64,000 nucleotides of DNA from Sneathiella sp. P13V-1 (GCF_015143595.1 NZ_WYEU01000001.1:744001-808000), one strand, 5' to 3'. Counted from the first letter of the stretch, positions 17,301 to 27,300 are shown. The notes: a model not told the origin generated them from the letters alone. Made by a program: numbers and translations.

Positions 17301-19831
17301 ATTCCATACAGAAAGACGGGCTGCTTACCAGTCACAAAAGATGGCATCCAGATCCTTTGTCTCTTTGTTTTTTACAGGGTTTTTCTAACGGTAGAACATC
17401 TGATCAGCTTAGTTTAGAGCCCAGTTTCAAAAAAGAAAGTCTGAGATCACTGCTTGGTGACACTCTGGAAGCGCTGCAATTAATTGGAAAAGGCAAGAAG
17501 ACTCGCAAGAAAAGACAGTTGGTCAATAGTCTCATTAGGGCCGGTATAGTTGTAGCTGAAGAGCAAGAATGTGTTGATTTGAGCAATGCGTTGGCAGAAT
17601 GCGCAATGGGCCATCAAGTTACTGCCCCTTTGCCGCCAGAATTTTATCGTTTCATATTTGAGGACAAGCAGTGGCCTATCGTTAAGCTTGATCTCCACCA
17701 ATATGGTGCGTTGGATCGGGAAAGAGCTTCGGCTAATCGACGACTCTACAAAGCCAAAAATTTCGGCCGGTTGGAGTACAAAAAATTGCGTAATGCGATT
17801 TCGTCAAAGACAGAGGCCGGAGCCAAAAGATCATCCCATGAAGTGATGCAAAAACTACGTCTACTAGAGACAAAAAACTGGTGCTTGTCGGTCTCAATTA
17901 TGCGGGATTGGGCCTTAAAACTTTTGGCTGAAGATAAGATCAAGGTTACGACGCTCAACACATATATTTCGCGAATTAGTAGCCATTTTAGGGAGATGGA
18001 TGCAACGTGTGATTTGCAAGAGATGGAACCCGAGGAGTTTGAGGCCTGCTATGCAGAAATTATGGAAACGGTCAAAACCGCTGCAAAGAAAAATGATCTT
18101 GCATGGTATGTGAACCGGTTGCACGAATTTTGTGTGGATAAGTATGACTTTCCTCTACTCACAAATAATATTGCAGCTGGCCCAAATTCAATACCGGTAG
18201 TGCGGGCAGGCTACATCAGTCAAAAGCTATATTCTGCAACGCTTGAAAGTATTTTGCGGCAAAATCATTGGTCCGGTGATTTTATTAGATCCATAAGGCT
18301 CTTGGTGATCTTAGCATATCGTACCGGCATGCGTATTGGCGAAATTTTAAAGCTGCAGCTTTCTGATGTGGTAGGCGATAAACAGCAGTTTGTGGTCTTA
18401 CGGCCCAATAGATACGGCAATAACAAGACAAACTCTTCAAAGCGCGTGCTTCCTGTCCAAACCTTATTGTCCAAAGATGAGTTTGGTGAATTTAGGACTT
18501 TATTGCGAAATAGAAATTCAGTCGCAAAATCCAAAAATGAGCTCCTTTTTTGCTCCTCTAACAATGGCTATATTGCATGGAATGCCATTACATTCTCTCG
18601 TATGTTGAGTGATTTGATGCGCAAGCTATCTGGCATTGAAACAATAGTCTTCCACCATTTGCGCCATACGGCTTTATCAAATTTGCAGGTGATTATTGAG
18701 AAAGAGTCTGGCTTAGCGTACTTCCTCACTGGTTTCAGTGAACAAAAACAAAAAGAGATTTATGTTGCCATTTGCGGGAGTGAAAATGCGAAGCTTGGTA
18801 AATATTGGTGTCTTGCTAAAGCCGCGGGGCATGTAAACCCAGAGACTACTTTCCGGCACTATTTACATTTTTCTGAACTGATCAGCTCTTTAAAACTCAA
18901 TCAATCAATTGAAGTTTACAGTCGTAAATTATTGTCGAATATTTCAGGTTTGAGCCTTAATAAACTTACTCGCCTTGCAGGCGAGACAGAGCGAACGATA
19001 CCAAAGCTTCCTGCCCAAATGTTGAAACCCGCATTTTGTGAAAAATTACCGAAATCGGAGGAGATGAGAGTAGTGAGTGAGGCTTATGAGCCGGCTTATC
19101 CAAGCCATGAAGATTTCATGATTGATATGCGCCACTCACATGATGTGGTCTTGCGAATATTACAGCATATTGAAAATGGTCGATCCATTGAAAGGATTGC
19201 TGAAGAGTTTCTCATTGAGACAACTATGATCGAAAATTATGTGGAAAATTGTCACCTAATTCAAAACCAGAATACTCGAGAGGGACGGTCTCGGGTAATG
19301 ATGGAACGAATAGAAAATGATGTTGAGGGACGACGGTTTGCGCCAATTAAACCCAATAAGTCTGGAGTGTTAAAACGAGCTGAACGTCTCATTGACACGA
19401 TGGATCCTGTCTTACGAGAAAAAGGTGGAGAGGCGGAAAAACTAAAGTCTTGCCTGAAACATTACATACAAAACTCCCGTCGCGGTCATACATTCATTAG
19501 TTTTAAAAATTTTGAAGCCCAAGAGCAATTCATTGAATCTCTTAAGCCTTACATAAACCGCAATCGATGGGATAGAGATAATCATACGATTATGGAAGAG
19601 GAGGTCGCCCGAAAAAAAAGGGGCCATAAGATCGATCGAAATTTTAAGGGCCGATACCATCTGACCTTGTGCGAAGATGCTGTAAAGCACAAGAAGCTTA
19701 GCGGTAGAGAAAGGGCGGACGCGCCTAAAGCTGCATCAGAGATCAGATATGCGTTCACTATTTTAGCCATCATATATTTTAACTCTCAAGACCGAGCGAG
19801 CTTGCAAGGCTATTCATCCTTGGTCATGTAA
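14312..19831 (+). CDS. Giant (1839-residue) tyrosine-recombinase-like protein
   Basis: The C-terminal third contains a complete tyrosine recombinase catalytic set: Arg1341 (YRTGMRIGEIL), H-H-L-R at 1448-1451, GH at 1506-1507 and Tyr1517 (TTFRHYLH). Two further segments look like degenerate recombinase domains: residues about 330-500 (LTGRSFERC with Arg341; GH at 479-480; ATYYTH at 491-496) and about 580-750 (AHRPVSTPFDC with Arg587; RHYWATYLRF at 708-717; GHGGFGEE from 731). The linker at about 200-270 is charged; a basic helical region follows the third domain. Phage integrases are usually 350-450 residues, so this is four times normal. It is the third gene of a coupled module. Probably a DNA recombinase of a mobile element; target and mechanism unknown. 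Confidence 0.75.
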   Translation: MQAITCLKIEELPECFHHAVYSEIFEVLTRLENSHPWAKKLVDGARDFLCWPGGDGGEAESLGGVWHHLKSERKVSEAPFTAMLAFLGSEVQLDPKISVYRDVYILLFLALLKRKEANPEFNALSAIENASSCLRQLTTSKYQDLREALPWEFSDFSDLLAQMEGLKKALESNDKIFSSLNRLMPPLRYVVKHFIPPKRERKDASKGSSKLERATVKTSPTLESEETHETVEDVTFLPIKSVEAEEQKGDPASSIQYNQFEGGEPDGVNQSNALKQKQARGLVNDMSMKNYLPSCHWDYLHLGEISDGVRELWNIATGDEPKGKDQQIAATLCCLIILTGRSFERCVAMLEAAAEGKLEWLFRAENFENRSGFHEFLYVAKDARMLGLRAKTVLPKHRSYASQTKDKPTEGTWMMLPITLLPAVQMLIENYKSLPEKMAVASFLKDIARKSNTRTTIARLTNLLFSVVKQQTGSKLMAGHVTGKSPRQIPATYYTHLGELEVKKAHQRAVNCILEAASLPLMRGKFDRNNKLGSLIRVDESKLFESIALIREEVIKKQRQKTVSPVDIHGDMVAYTLLLLNICTAHRPVSTPFDCLNNFDLERELVWISDKENQSSLAARTVYLPKVAIEQIKSYITHLHELRVYLKRYQNSNICWVEEAISGLGPLFFVAKTNKVSSPEKQKFEIALPKHFDLYFADKIPLPLNWPRHYWATYLRFETSLSEELIDAMFGHGGFGEEAQGCWSGLSVQGLKSTRDIISEKLSEGTFPVLPIPQKERENLAFNIRKKEEEENEDKLYGSVLRAQKRKNEILRVRAEIEAKFRSHVFSLTSPDKSIVEKNSVVDFLVSSIDEKGYGLEHIWVAKECLARLVSNLNTDQNLMLRVPAVPQRVTRLKQTRTRNWKDKACEVTNLKIEFLASLEKNGSIDQLTPRHRLGLCIISAALFGALNTEAVLVALANKLASEEMPLTITNVSSEAPKWLDAAKTYLDLFYHDGNIHSIQKDGLLTSHKRWHPDPLSLCFLQGFSNGRTSDQLSLEPSFKKESLRSLLGDTLEALQLIGKGKKTRKKRQLVNSLIRAGIVVAEEQECVDLSNALAECAMGHQVTAPLPPEFYRFIFEDKQWPIVKLDLHQYGALDRERASANRRLYKAKNFGRLEYKKLRNAISSKTEAGAKRSSHEVMQKLRLLETKNWCLSVSIMRDWALKLLAEDKIKVTTLNTYISRISSHFREMDATCDLQEMEPEEFEACYAEIMETVKTAAKKNDLAWYVNRLHEFCVDKYDFPLLTNNIAAGPNSIPVVRAGYISQKLYSATLESILRQNHWSGDFIRSIRLLVILAYRTGMRIGEILKLQLSDVVGDKQQFVVLRPNRYGNNKTNSSKRVLPVQTLLSKDEFGEFRTLLRNRNSVAKSKNELLFCSSNNGYIAWNAITFSRMLSDLMRKLSGIETIVFHHLRHTALSNLQVIIEKESGLAYFLTGFSEQKQKEIYVAICGSENAKLGKYWCLAKAAGHVNPETTFRHYLHFSELISSLKLNQSIEVYSRKLLSNISGLSLNKLTRLAGETERTIPKLPAQMLKPAFCEKLPKSEEMRVVSEAYEPAYPSHEDFMIDMRHSHDVVLRILQHIENGRSIERIAEEFLIETTMIENYVENCHLIQNQNTREGRSRVMMERIENDVEGRRFAPIKPNKSGVLKRAERLIDTMDPVLREKGGEAEKLKSCLKHYIQNSRRGHTFISFKNFEAQEQFIESLKPYINRNRWDRDNHTIMEEEVARKKRGHKIDRNFKGRYHLTLCEDAVKHKKLSGRERADAPKAASEIRYAFTILAIIYFNSQDRASLQGYSSLVM

Positions 19832-19880
19832 CTTAAGGGTAGCGCAATGCATCAGCTTTATTCAGGGGTATGATTAGTAC

Positions 19881-19904
19881 ATCCGGGCTTCTTGAAGCCC
19901 GGAT
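19881..19904. terminator. Perfect hairpin between converging recombinase and integrase genes
   Basis: An 11-bp perfect inverted repeat (ATCCGGGCTTC and GAAGCCCGGAT) with a 2-base centre, 49 bp after the giant recombinase stop and 15 bp before the integrase stop on the other strand. No T-run on either side, so it is a likely but atypical bidirectional terminator. Confidence 0.6.
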
Positions 19905-19919
19905 GGTTAGGGTGGCATC

Positions 19920-21104
19920 TCAAGATGAAGGAGAAGGAGGTTCTGAGAAGCTTCGTTGCAGTGTTGCTTCAAAAGCAGAACCGTCTTGCCTGGTTAGATT
20001 TGGCACATATCTGGAATAGACCCTGAATAACATTTCGGTAGTGGAATGACCCATTTGCCGAGCAATCCATTCGGGATTTTCACCAGAAGCAAGCCATAAA
20101 GTGGCCGTCGTATGTCTTGTTTGATATGGCCGTCTTTTTTCAAGATCAAGAAGGCGTAATAGTGGATACCAGACCCTCTTCGTGAAATGAGAGTTATCAA
20201 TTGGTGCTCCTTGAGTGTTGCAAAAGACATACTCGCCGAGATGCCTCGAAGCCTTCTCTTGAATTTTTAAGGCATCAAATACTGGTTGAGACATATCGAT
20301 TGCTCGAAATGACGCATCAGTCTTTGTATCTACCTGTCTACGTTGTACATTCGCCTCCCTGATAAGTATTTGTCGTCTTTTGAAATCAACATACTTCCAT
20401 TTCAAACCGTGAATTTCACTTGTACGCATACCTGTAAAGAAACGCACTTCAAAATAGGCTCGGAAATCTTTCCGCACTGTATCTAAAATGAGTGAAACCT
20501 CTTCGATTGAGAAAGGGTGAATTTCAACGCGAGGCTCTTTGAGCGGTTTGATGTTTCGCCAAGGATTAGTGAATTCAAATCGATCAGACGCTTCAGTTAA
20601 GATCATACGCAGTGGCGTCATCACATGATTGATGCGTGAAGCTGACAAGGTGGTATTCTGTTTCCTCCCTGGTTTCATAGATAGTTGCCTGCGAAATTCC
20701 AGGATATCTGCTTTTTCAATCATCCCAACAGCTTTATCTCCAAAATATGGAATGAGATGGGTGTGAAGGTTGATTACGGAAGTATCAAAATAGGATTGAC
20801 GCCACTCAACTCGTTTTTCTCGAAGCCAGGTTTCGGCAAAGTCAGTGAAAAGCGGCGTACCGCTTTTCTGGTTCTCCAAGAGCCTTGCTCTTTTGGAGAA
20901 TGTTCTAGCCTTTTTGCTGTTTGGAAAGTACTTCGCGTAATCGAGCTGATCTAACAGTATTTCAGCTTCGATTTTGTTAAGGGCTTTCTCCAGTTTTTGT
21001 CGATTAGCCGGTGTGTCCATTAGGTTAGTTTTTTCGCGGCAGCGTTGATTTTGATAACGAAAGTCAAGATAGAGGCGGCCGTTGCGATTTGTAATCGATC
21101 CCAT
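19920..21104 (-). CDS. int: Tyrosine site-specific integrase
   Basis: A 394-residue phage-type integrase. The N-terminus (GSITNRNGRLYLDFRY) is an arm-binding domain, a core-binding SAM-like domain spans about 85-190, and the catalytic domain has FFTGMRTSEIHGL (first Arg), QTRHTTAT (His/Arg box), QMGHSTTEM and the nucleophile in FRVYSRY. The small excisionase-like gene lies 12 bp upstream, the usual int/xis pair. Unlike most island integrases it is more than 12 kb from either attachment site, so it may belong to a nested element or have been moved inward. Its orientation is opposite to that of the giant recombinase. Confidence 0.9.
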   Translation of the reverse strand: MGSITNRNGRLYLDFRYQNQRCREKTNLMDTPANRQKLEKALNKIEAEILLDQLDYAKYFPNSKKARTFSKRARLLENQKSGTPLFTDFAETWLREKRVEWRQSYFDTSVINLHTHLIPYFGDKAVGMIEKADILEFRRQLSMKPGRKQNTTLSASRINHVMTPLRMILTEASDRFEFTNPWRNIKPLKEPRVEIHPFSIEEVSLILDTVRKDFRAYFEVRFFTGMRTSEIHGLKWKYVDFKRRQILIREANVQRRQVDTKTDASFRAIDMSQPVFDALKIQEKASRHLGEYVFCNTQGAPIDNSHFTKRVWYPLLRLLDLEKRRPYQTRHTTATLWLASGENPEWIARQMGHSTTEMLFRVYSRYVPNLTRQDGSAFEATLQRSFSEPPSPSS

Positions 21105-21116
21105 TATCCAACCTCC

Positions 21117-21332
21117 TTAGTTTAAGCCAGCGATGATAGAGGCAGTGGAAGAGTCTTTTTGCATATCCGCTTCAATGGTTTCCCAGATATAGAGGATTTT
21201 GCGACCGCCAAACGGGCGGAAATAATGCACTCCTTCAAAAAGCACTGTGTCTTTAAGGCGCTCTCTAATCGTTCTGGTATCGTAATGAATGCGGTCAGAG
21301 AGTTCTTGGGTTGTAAGGTAAGTTTGAGACAT
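21117..21332 (-). CDS. Excisionase-like DNA-binding protein
   Basis: A 71-residue protein starting at ATG 21332 after a GGAGGGA site; the longer frame to 21413 runs into an inverted repeat and is less likely. It has a MerR/Xis-like winged-helix pattern (YLTTQELSDRIHYDTRTIRE, then a wing at FRPFGGRKILY). It is encoded immediately before the integrase. Family knowledge: such proteins bend attachment-site DNA to direct excision and may repress their own promoter. Confidence 0.7.
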   Translation of the reverse strand: MSQTYLTTQELSDRIHYDTRTIRERLKDTVLFEGVHYFRPFGGRKILYIWETIEADMQKDSSTASIIAGLN

Positions 21333-21384
21333 TGAGTCCCTCCTATTCAAATTTGTGGAAATTTGAAACTCTTTGGAGGGCGCG

Positions 21385-21442
21385 TAACCCTTTGTCCGAA
21401 AGTCGTTTCGCAAAGCATGAATGACTTTCGGACAAAGGGTTA
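21385..21442. repeat. Perfect 20-bp inverted repeat upstream of xis-int
   Basis: Left arm TAACCCTTTGTCCGAAAGTC (21385-21404) and right arm GACTTTCGGACAAAGGGTTA (21423-21442) are exact reverse complements around an 18-base loop. It lies 53 bp upstream of the excisionase start and 61 bp after the stop of the helicase gene, both on the minus strand. No T-run follows in either direction. It could be a recombinase or excisionase site, an operator, or a strong but atypical terminator. Confidence 0.8.
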
Positions 21443-21502
21443 AATGCCAGTAGAACTAGTCTACATTGGCATCAAATCGTCATAAATTGGAAAAGTACCT
21501 TC

Positions 21503-24211
21503 TCACCAGTTTGCTTCAAAATGAGAGGAGAGTGACTGTATCTGCTCCGGAATTTCACCTTGGAATGTAATACCCAAATATGTAGCCGCGCGTGTTGCTC
21601 CGACATAGAGATATTTGAAATACAGTTCTGGATGACTATCGATAGTAGTGTCTAAGTCGATGAAGAACACTGCTTCGAACTCAAGGCCTTTAATATGCTC
21701 AAGATTGAATACGCGCACATCTCGGTCGTTGCCTACTACCCTTCCATCTTTACAAGCGATAGCAGATAGATTGATGTCTTCAAGGTGTTTGTTTAACTCA
21801 ACAGCTAACGGCTCTACTTGTTCCTCCGTATTAACCAGAATAGCGATTGTTGTCCCATTTGGTAAGGTCCGGTCAATTTCACGAATTCGTTCAGTTAACC
21901 ATTTAGCAGTTTCGTTATATTCTGAAAGGCCCGATTTCCAAACAGGGGCGACACCTTCTGCGTCAACACGGTCGGGTAAGATGATATCATCTGCGCTTAC
22001 TCCACCAAGCCTTGCAATGTCCTTGGCAAAATTTACGAGATGCCTACTTTGGCGATAAGAAACTGTAACCGACTTATGCTGAATGGGAATACTTAACCAA
22101 TCTAATGCTTCATTAGACTTTACACCCCATGACGTCAGGCGCTGATTTACGTCACCACACATAAAAAAGGATTTCGTAGCCGGGTGAGCAAGCTCAAGCA
22201 TAGCTGCAAGTTGAACTCGAGAAAAATCTGTCGCTTCGTCGACCAATATCTGTGCTCGCTTTAAATACCGAACTTCAGATAGGGGGCCAGTAGTAGGTAA
22301 CTCTTCCCCAACTTTTTCTCTATACGTAGTCAGAAGCACATTTGCTATTTGAAAAGTGGCTAAAACTAGAAGATCAAGCTCTTTCCAGTGGATGTCCGAA
22401 GATTTAGCAGGTGTTGAACTGTACCAGCGGGACACATTGGTGCGCTCACTTCGAAAACGCTTATATTTTTGCGGAATGGCTCGTAAAAAAAGTCGATCTA
22501 GACGTTCAAATTTACGCAATCGACCTTGTTCCTCCAGGAGTGTACCGAGAGTTGCAATGTCATCATCGGAAGGTAATCTTTCGGGCCCGAGCCAAGCAAG
22601 TAGCATGCCATTCTGCGACTTATTTGATATTTTACGTCTGTTTGATTTAGCCTTTGCTAATACTTTTAGCGCGCGTTCAAACCTAGAGAGGGCTTGCTTA
22701 AAACTAACCGGCTGGCCCGCCTGTGGTTCAGCTGTATTCGCATCGTCATCTTCCAATGCAATATCCATATCTTCATCGTCTACAATGTCGTTCGATTCTG
22801 CAGCTAATTGCTTTGAAATCTGTTCCCTGAGAAGATTAGGAAAATTTCTATCAGAATAGGTGATGGTATTTCTGGTACGGGTAAGTATTCGATCAATGTC
22901 TTGACTTCTGGTTTCGATAGCCTCTTGGATTTGAGGAATTAAATCAGAGACGCCGAAGAAAGTGCGGGCGTAAAAATTATGTTTTGAAGAGTTGAGTATC
23001 TTGAGAAGACGCTCGCCAATAAGTTCAAGTTCTTCAACTTCACTTTCCAAAAGCCATTGTGAATCAGTTTTGAGCTCGAGAGCATTAACACTGTCGATGT
23101 AGCTACGAAAATCATCGTACCATGCCGCATCGTCAACGGTATCAGAATTTAAGTACTGTTCATTTTGTTTTTCAATAAATGGGCCCGCTCCTGCACTGGT
23201 GCGCAGAAGCCCAAGGCGCTCTCGACTCAATTCTCGCCGGAAAGTGCCCCAAGTCCGAATATGCTCGTCTGAGGCAACCAATCCTTCACGAGCGAACGCT
23301 TCTTTTACATATTGACGTAGTAGCTCCGTGGGCGAAAAAAGAACCCAACTAGAGATATGATTTAGTCCCGTATCATTTTCAACTAGTCGTGTAAGTCTAG
23401 CCTCTTCCAATGATTCCTCTAAAACTTGAGTATCAGTCTTTTGCCCTAACCTACGAATTAAGGTTGTAGTTTTACCCGTTCCAGGCGGTCCAGAGAGAAA
23501 ACATTGACTATTGATCGGCATGCGAAAAATTTCGTCTTGATGTTGATCTAAAATTGGTTGGTCTCGAAGCCCCATGTGAGTAAGAATAGCTCGGCGTACA
23601 CCAGCGACGACATTTTCATCACTTTCATCTTCCCATAGAGATTCAAGCTCACTCTCATCGATTTCGAGTTTGGGTTCGAGAATTGCACGAAGAGAACCAA
23701 CAGTAAATTGGCCTATATCTCTGATATCGATTTCAGAATTAAAAGAGTCCCAAACACCCTGCTCTTGGCGAGGAGTAAGCTTGGCAGTATTTTCGACCAA
23801 TAGGTCTTGAGAGGAACCTGCAAAAGAGAATATTCCATCATCACCCGCAGCCAATGAAGCAATTCGTCCTAATGGGGAGCGATAGCTGGCTATCGTAAAT
23901 CCTCGGACCGACCTCGGAGTATTACGGGTAATAAAGACGGTATCTTCTCTTCCTTGCTCGTCTGTAAAATGAACACGCGCTATAATAGGTTGCGCCAGTA
24001 ATTCACTAAGATTCAGCGTTTCTGCGTCAGAAATCCTACCTAGGTTGCGGATTTGTTGTTGATTGTTGAAAGTGTTCATATGCGCAAAAGAGCCGGCATT
24101 TCCACGCCTATGTGCAATTAATGCTTTTTCAGCCTCATCAGCAACCTTCTCAATGCAATCAAGGGAACTCGTTGCTATACTCGCAATCGCCACGTCTTTA
24201 TTGTTTTTCAA
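21503..24211 (-). CDS. SF1 (UvrD/Rep-type) DNA helicase-like ATPase
   Basis: About 902 residues if started at TTG 24211, which has a GGGGGA site just before it; an upstream TTG at 24280 would add 23 residues. Walker A is LSGPPGTGKTTTL near residues 240-252, Walker B is AQILVDEATDFSR, followed by MCGDVNQRLTSWG, and a C-terminal UvrD-like motif (EHIKGLEFEAVFFID; YVGATRA). The N-terminal 230 residues are not recognised. It follows sbcD and sbcC on the same strand with a 119-187 bp gap, suggesting a helicase-nuclease set. Acidic stretch near residue 500. Function in defence or repair is inferred from context. Confidence 0.75.
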   Translation of the reverse strand: MKNNKDVAIASIATSSLDCIEKVADEAEKALIAHRRGNAGSFAHMNTFNNQQQIRNLGRISDAETLNLSELLAQPIIARVHFTDEQGREDTVFITRNTPRSVRGFTIASYRSPLGRIASLAAGDDGIFSFAGSSQDLLVENTAKLTPRQEQGVWDSFNSEIDIRDIGQFTVGSLRAILEPKLEIDESELESLWEDESDENVVAGVRRAILTHMGLRDQPILDQHQDEIFRMPINSQCFLSGPPGTGKTTTLIRRLGQKTDTQVLEESLEEARLTRLVENDTGLNHISSWVLFSPTELLRQYVKEAFAREGLVASDEHIRTWGTFRRELSRERLGLLRTSAGAGPFIEKQNEQYLNSDTVDDAAWYDDFRSYIDSVNALELKTDSQWLLESEVEELELIGERLLKILNSSKHNFYARTFFGVSDLIPQIQEAIETRSQDIDRILTRTRNTITYSDRNFPNLLREQISKQLAAESNDIVDDEDMDIALEDDDANTAEPQAGQPVSFKQALSRFERALKVLAKAKSNRRKISNKSQNGMLLAWLGPERLPSDDDIATLGTLLEEQGRLRKFERLDRLFLRAIPQKYKRFRSERTNVSRWYSSTPAKSSDIHWKELDLLVLATFQIANVLLTTYREKVGEELPTTGPLSEVRYLKRAQILVDEATDFSRVQLAAMLELAHPATKSFFMCGDVNQRLTSWGVKSNEALDWLSIPIQHKSVTVSYRQSRHLVNFAKDIARLGGVSADDIILPDRVDAEGVAPVWKSGLSEYNETAKWLTERIREIDRTLPNGTTIAILVNTEEQVEPLAVELNKHLEDINLSAIACKDGRVVGNDRDVRVFNLEHIKGLEFEAVFFIDLDTTIDSHPELYFKYLYVGATRAATYLGITFQGEIPEQIQSLSSHFEANW

Positions 24212-24398
24212 AATATCCCCCAGTTTAGTCTGATGCCAATAATTATTACATATAAACGCTATAATTGAATTACCTTTCAAGCAAAAATACTAAATTACCA
24301 AAAGATCCACACTAGTAAATTTCGAGTTCAATTTTTCAAAGTTTGGACTTCATTTACTTGCATGAACACACGTTACACTTTGAAGATAAACTAACCAA

Positions 24399-27300
24399 CT
24401 AAAGGGCGTTTCTAGTTTCTACTGAGCTACCTCCTATACTCTTTTGGACATAAAACCCGTTAGGGACGGCTTCTTGTACGAGAGGTACATGTGAAATCAA
24501 ACCAACGGAGCGGTTCTGGCTTACAAGGGTGTTAAGTACATTTAGAACTTGGTCCAGAGTGCCTGCGCCGTTTTCTGTGTCCAGACTACCGAAGCCTTCG
24601 TCGATAAAAATGGTGTCCAGTCGAACCTTCCCACTCGAACATTCAACGATATCCGCCAACCCAAGTGCCAGCGCCAGAGCTGCAATAAAAGTCTCGCCGC
24701 CAGACAGCGTTGAAGTCGGGCGCGTCTTTCCTGTGTGAAGGTCGAAGACCTGAATTCCCAAGCCTCTTCGACCACGGCCACCGCCATCGATGTCGCGTTC
24801 GAGCTGATACCGATTGGAGGTCATTGGTCCAAGCCTCAGATTCGCTGCTTCGAGAACTTGATCGAACATCGTGCCGATAGCGAATGTTTCCAGGTCAAGC
24901 TTATATGGATTGTCACCATTTGTTAGTGCCGCTAGGCCGCGCAATGGTCCAGAAGTTTTTTCTTCCTCTTCAAGCATACTTAATGTTTCTGCGAGCTCAT
25001 CGCGTAACTCTGTTAGGTGAGTTAAACCTTGCTGAGCGGCGGCACGCTCGTCAGTCGCTTCATTTAGATTGGCTTGGGCTTGATCCTGTTTTGATCCAAT
25101 TTCTTTGAGATCGGGGCGAACCAAGTCGTGAATTTCGCCAGCTTTCGTTTTGGCGGAATCTTCTGCGTTCTTGAGGTTGCGACGATACTCCTCAATAGTC
25201 TCGCGAACATCCTCTATGCTCTCGATGGCCGGTTTGAGCCTTACAAATTCATCATGTGTTAGGTTTGCTTTTTTTAGCCGTGAAATGAAGGAGTCTTCTG
25301 CTTGTTTCCGGCGTTCAATGCATTCCGTCAAGGCCGTTGTTGCGGCCTTATGTTCCTCACTAGCAATGATGGCACGTTCTCTGGCCTCAGTGGCCGCTTT
25401 CTCTGCTGCTAGTTTGGCATTTTTTCTTTCGTCTAAGGCGCTGGAGGTTTCTTCGGTTTGCTCGGCTAGTGCTTCAGGCGTGCGAAGTTCTTCCGGTACG
25501 CTTGTGAGCATCTCTTCGAGCCGAGCAGAAGCCGAGGCCGATGATTGTCGTTTGCTAGAGCAGTCTTCACGCAATCTCTCTCGTTCATCTTCTAAGCCAG
25601 TTATCTCTTCTGCTAGGCGGTCAATCTCGGCTTCAGCTGTAAGTATGTCTGTTTCGGAGCCGAGGTCTTCCAACTCACTCTCTTCAGATTTGATTTGTGC
25701 GCGGATGTCAGCGGCGGGTTCCTCAGGTTTTGGAAGGTCTGCTAGAGCCTGCTTATGGACTTCTAACGTACTCGTCGCGCCCGCAACATCTTGCTCGGCC
25801 TTTCGGACTACTGCTGTGGCTTTCTCTAAACTTGCCTTTGCCTCGCGAAACGTCTTGTCCAAACCGGCTTGTTCTATAGTCCCGATTGCCAGACTGGGGT
25901 GGTCAGTTGCTCCACATACGGGGCACGGATCTCCGTCTAAGAGTTTTGAGGCGAGGTGAAGTGCTTGGGCTTCCGAGAGATTATTCTCGGCAGTTTTAGA
26001 CTCTTCTTGAGCCTTGCGCTCGCCATTTTGTGCCAATTCAAGGGTGGATGTGAGTGTTTCAAGATTCTCCTCTGAAGTCGTAATGGTGGACTGGGTCTTC
26101 TCATAGGCCTCTGCGGCAGAGAGGGAGTTATTGAGATTGGTCAGGCGAGCGTTGATCCTGGTCCGCTGCGTCTCGGCCTCCCGTGCTGCCTTGAGTACAT
26201 CTGCTTTTTGCCGTTTTTTGTTTTGATGCTCATGTAGTCGTGTTTGAGCGTTTTCGAGTTTCTTTGATGCTTCATTTCCTGCGGCAACTGCCTTGTCAAC
26301 GCTCTTGTTCAACACTTTAGCTCTTTCAAGGGTTTCTTTATGCCGTTCCAGATCGTTAAGCTGCTTAGCCAAATCATTAATTTCGGAGGATCGTTCCTCC
26401 TCTCGTTTCAAAATTTCATCAGCAGAGGTAGCATTTTCCTTTGCACTCGCGTCAGCTAACCGAGCGGTTTCGAGTTTCTTTTCTGCTACTGTGGCGCTGT
26501 TCGTGGCTTCTGTGAACACGCTCTCGCGGTCAAGAAGTAGCTGAGCTTTTTCTGCTTTTTTTACCTGCGCAGCCAACTCGTCCATACTGACTTTGCCTTC
26601 TTGGAGTCCGGCGAGTGTTTCATGAGCATCCTCAGAAGCCTTGAATTTGCCTTCCAATATATGAGCGTCATGCAATGCCTTCTGCGCGCCCGCAAAGGCG
26701 GTGCGTGCGAGCGTTTCCTTCTTTTTAAGATCGGTGAGTTTTTGTTCGGAATCCGAGATTTCCATCACTAAGGCATCAGTGCTTTCGAACCCTTCTGAGA
26801 CTAGTCGACGGGCACATATCTCACGTTCGTCACGGACGCGGCGTTCCACGATTTCTGCATCAGCCTTTAGCTTTTCGGTGAGTTGTCGGTATAGGGACAC
26901 ATCAAATAGGTCACGGAGAATGTCGACGCGTTCCTTGGTCTTGGCGGAGAGGAATTTCTCAAATCGGCCTTGTGGGAGGAGGACGATTTGACGGAATTGC
27001 TCAGATCCGTATCCGAGTAAATCTTCTATGGTTAAGTCGACAGAGCGGACTTTTTTCTCTTCAATGATTTTGCCACGTTGTTCCTTGTTGATTTCGTCAA
27101 GCGCCATACCCGTTGCATCAAAAAGGAAGGCCTCGTGCTTGCTGGTGGTTTCTCCTTCTCCTCGCAGCTTTGGACGAACCTGATCCGGGCGGCGGACAAC
27201 GACAAAACGGCGCTCGCCAATATCGAAGACAAATTCAACTTCGGTTGTAAGGCTTGGATCAGCATGGTCAGACCGAAGAGACGGCGCATCCTGTTCGGAT

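Noticed and set aside
25150-25959. A 269-residue plus-strand frame inside sbcC
   Set aside because: It is Ser-rich antisense shadow of the coiled-coil region; sbcC has clear motifs on the other strand.
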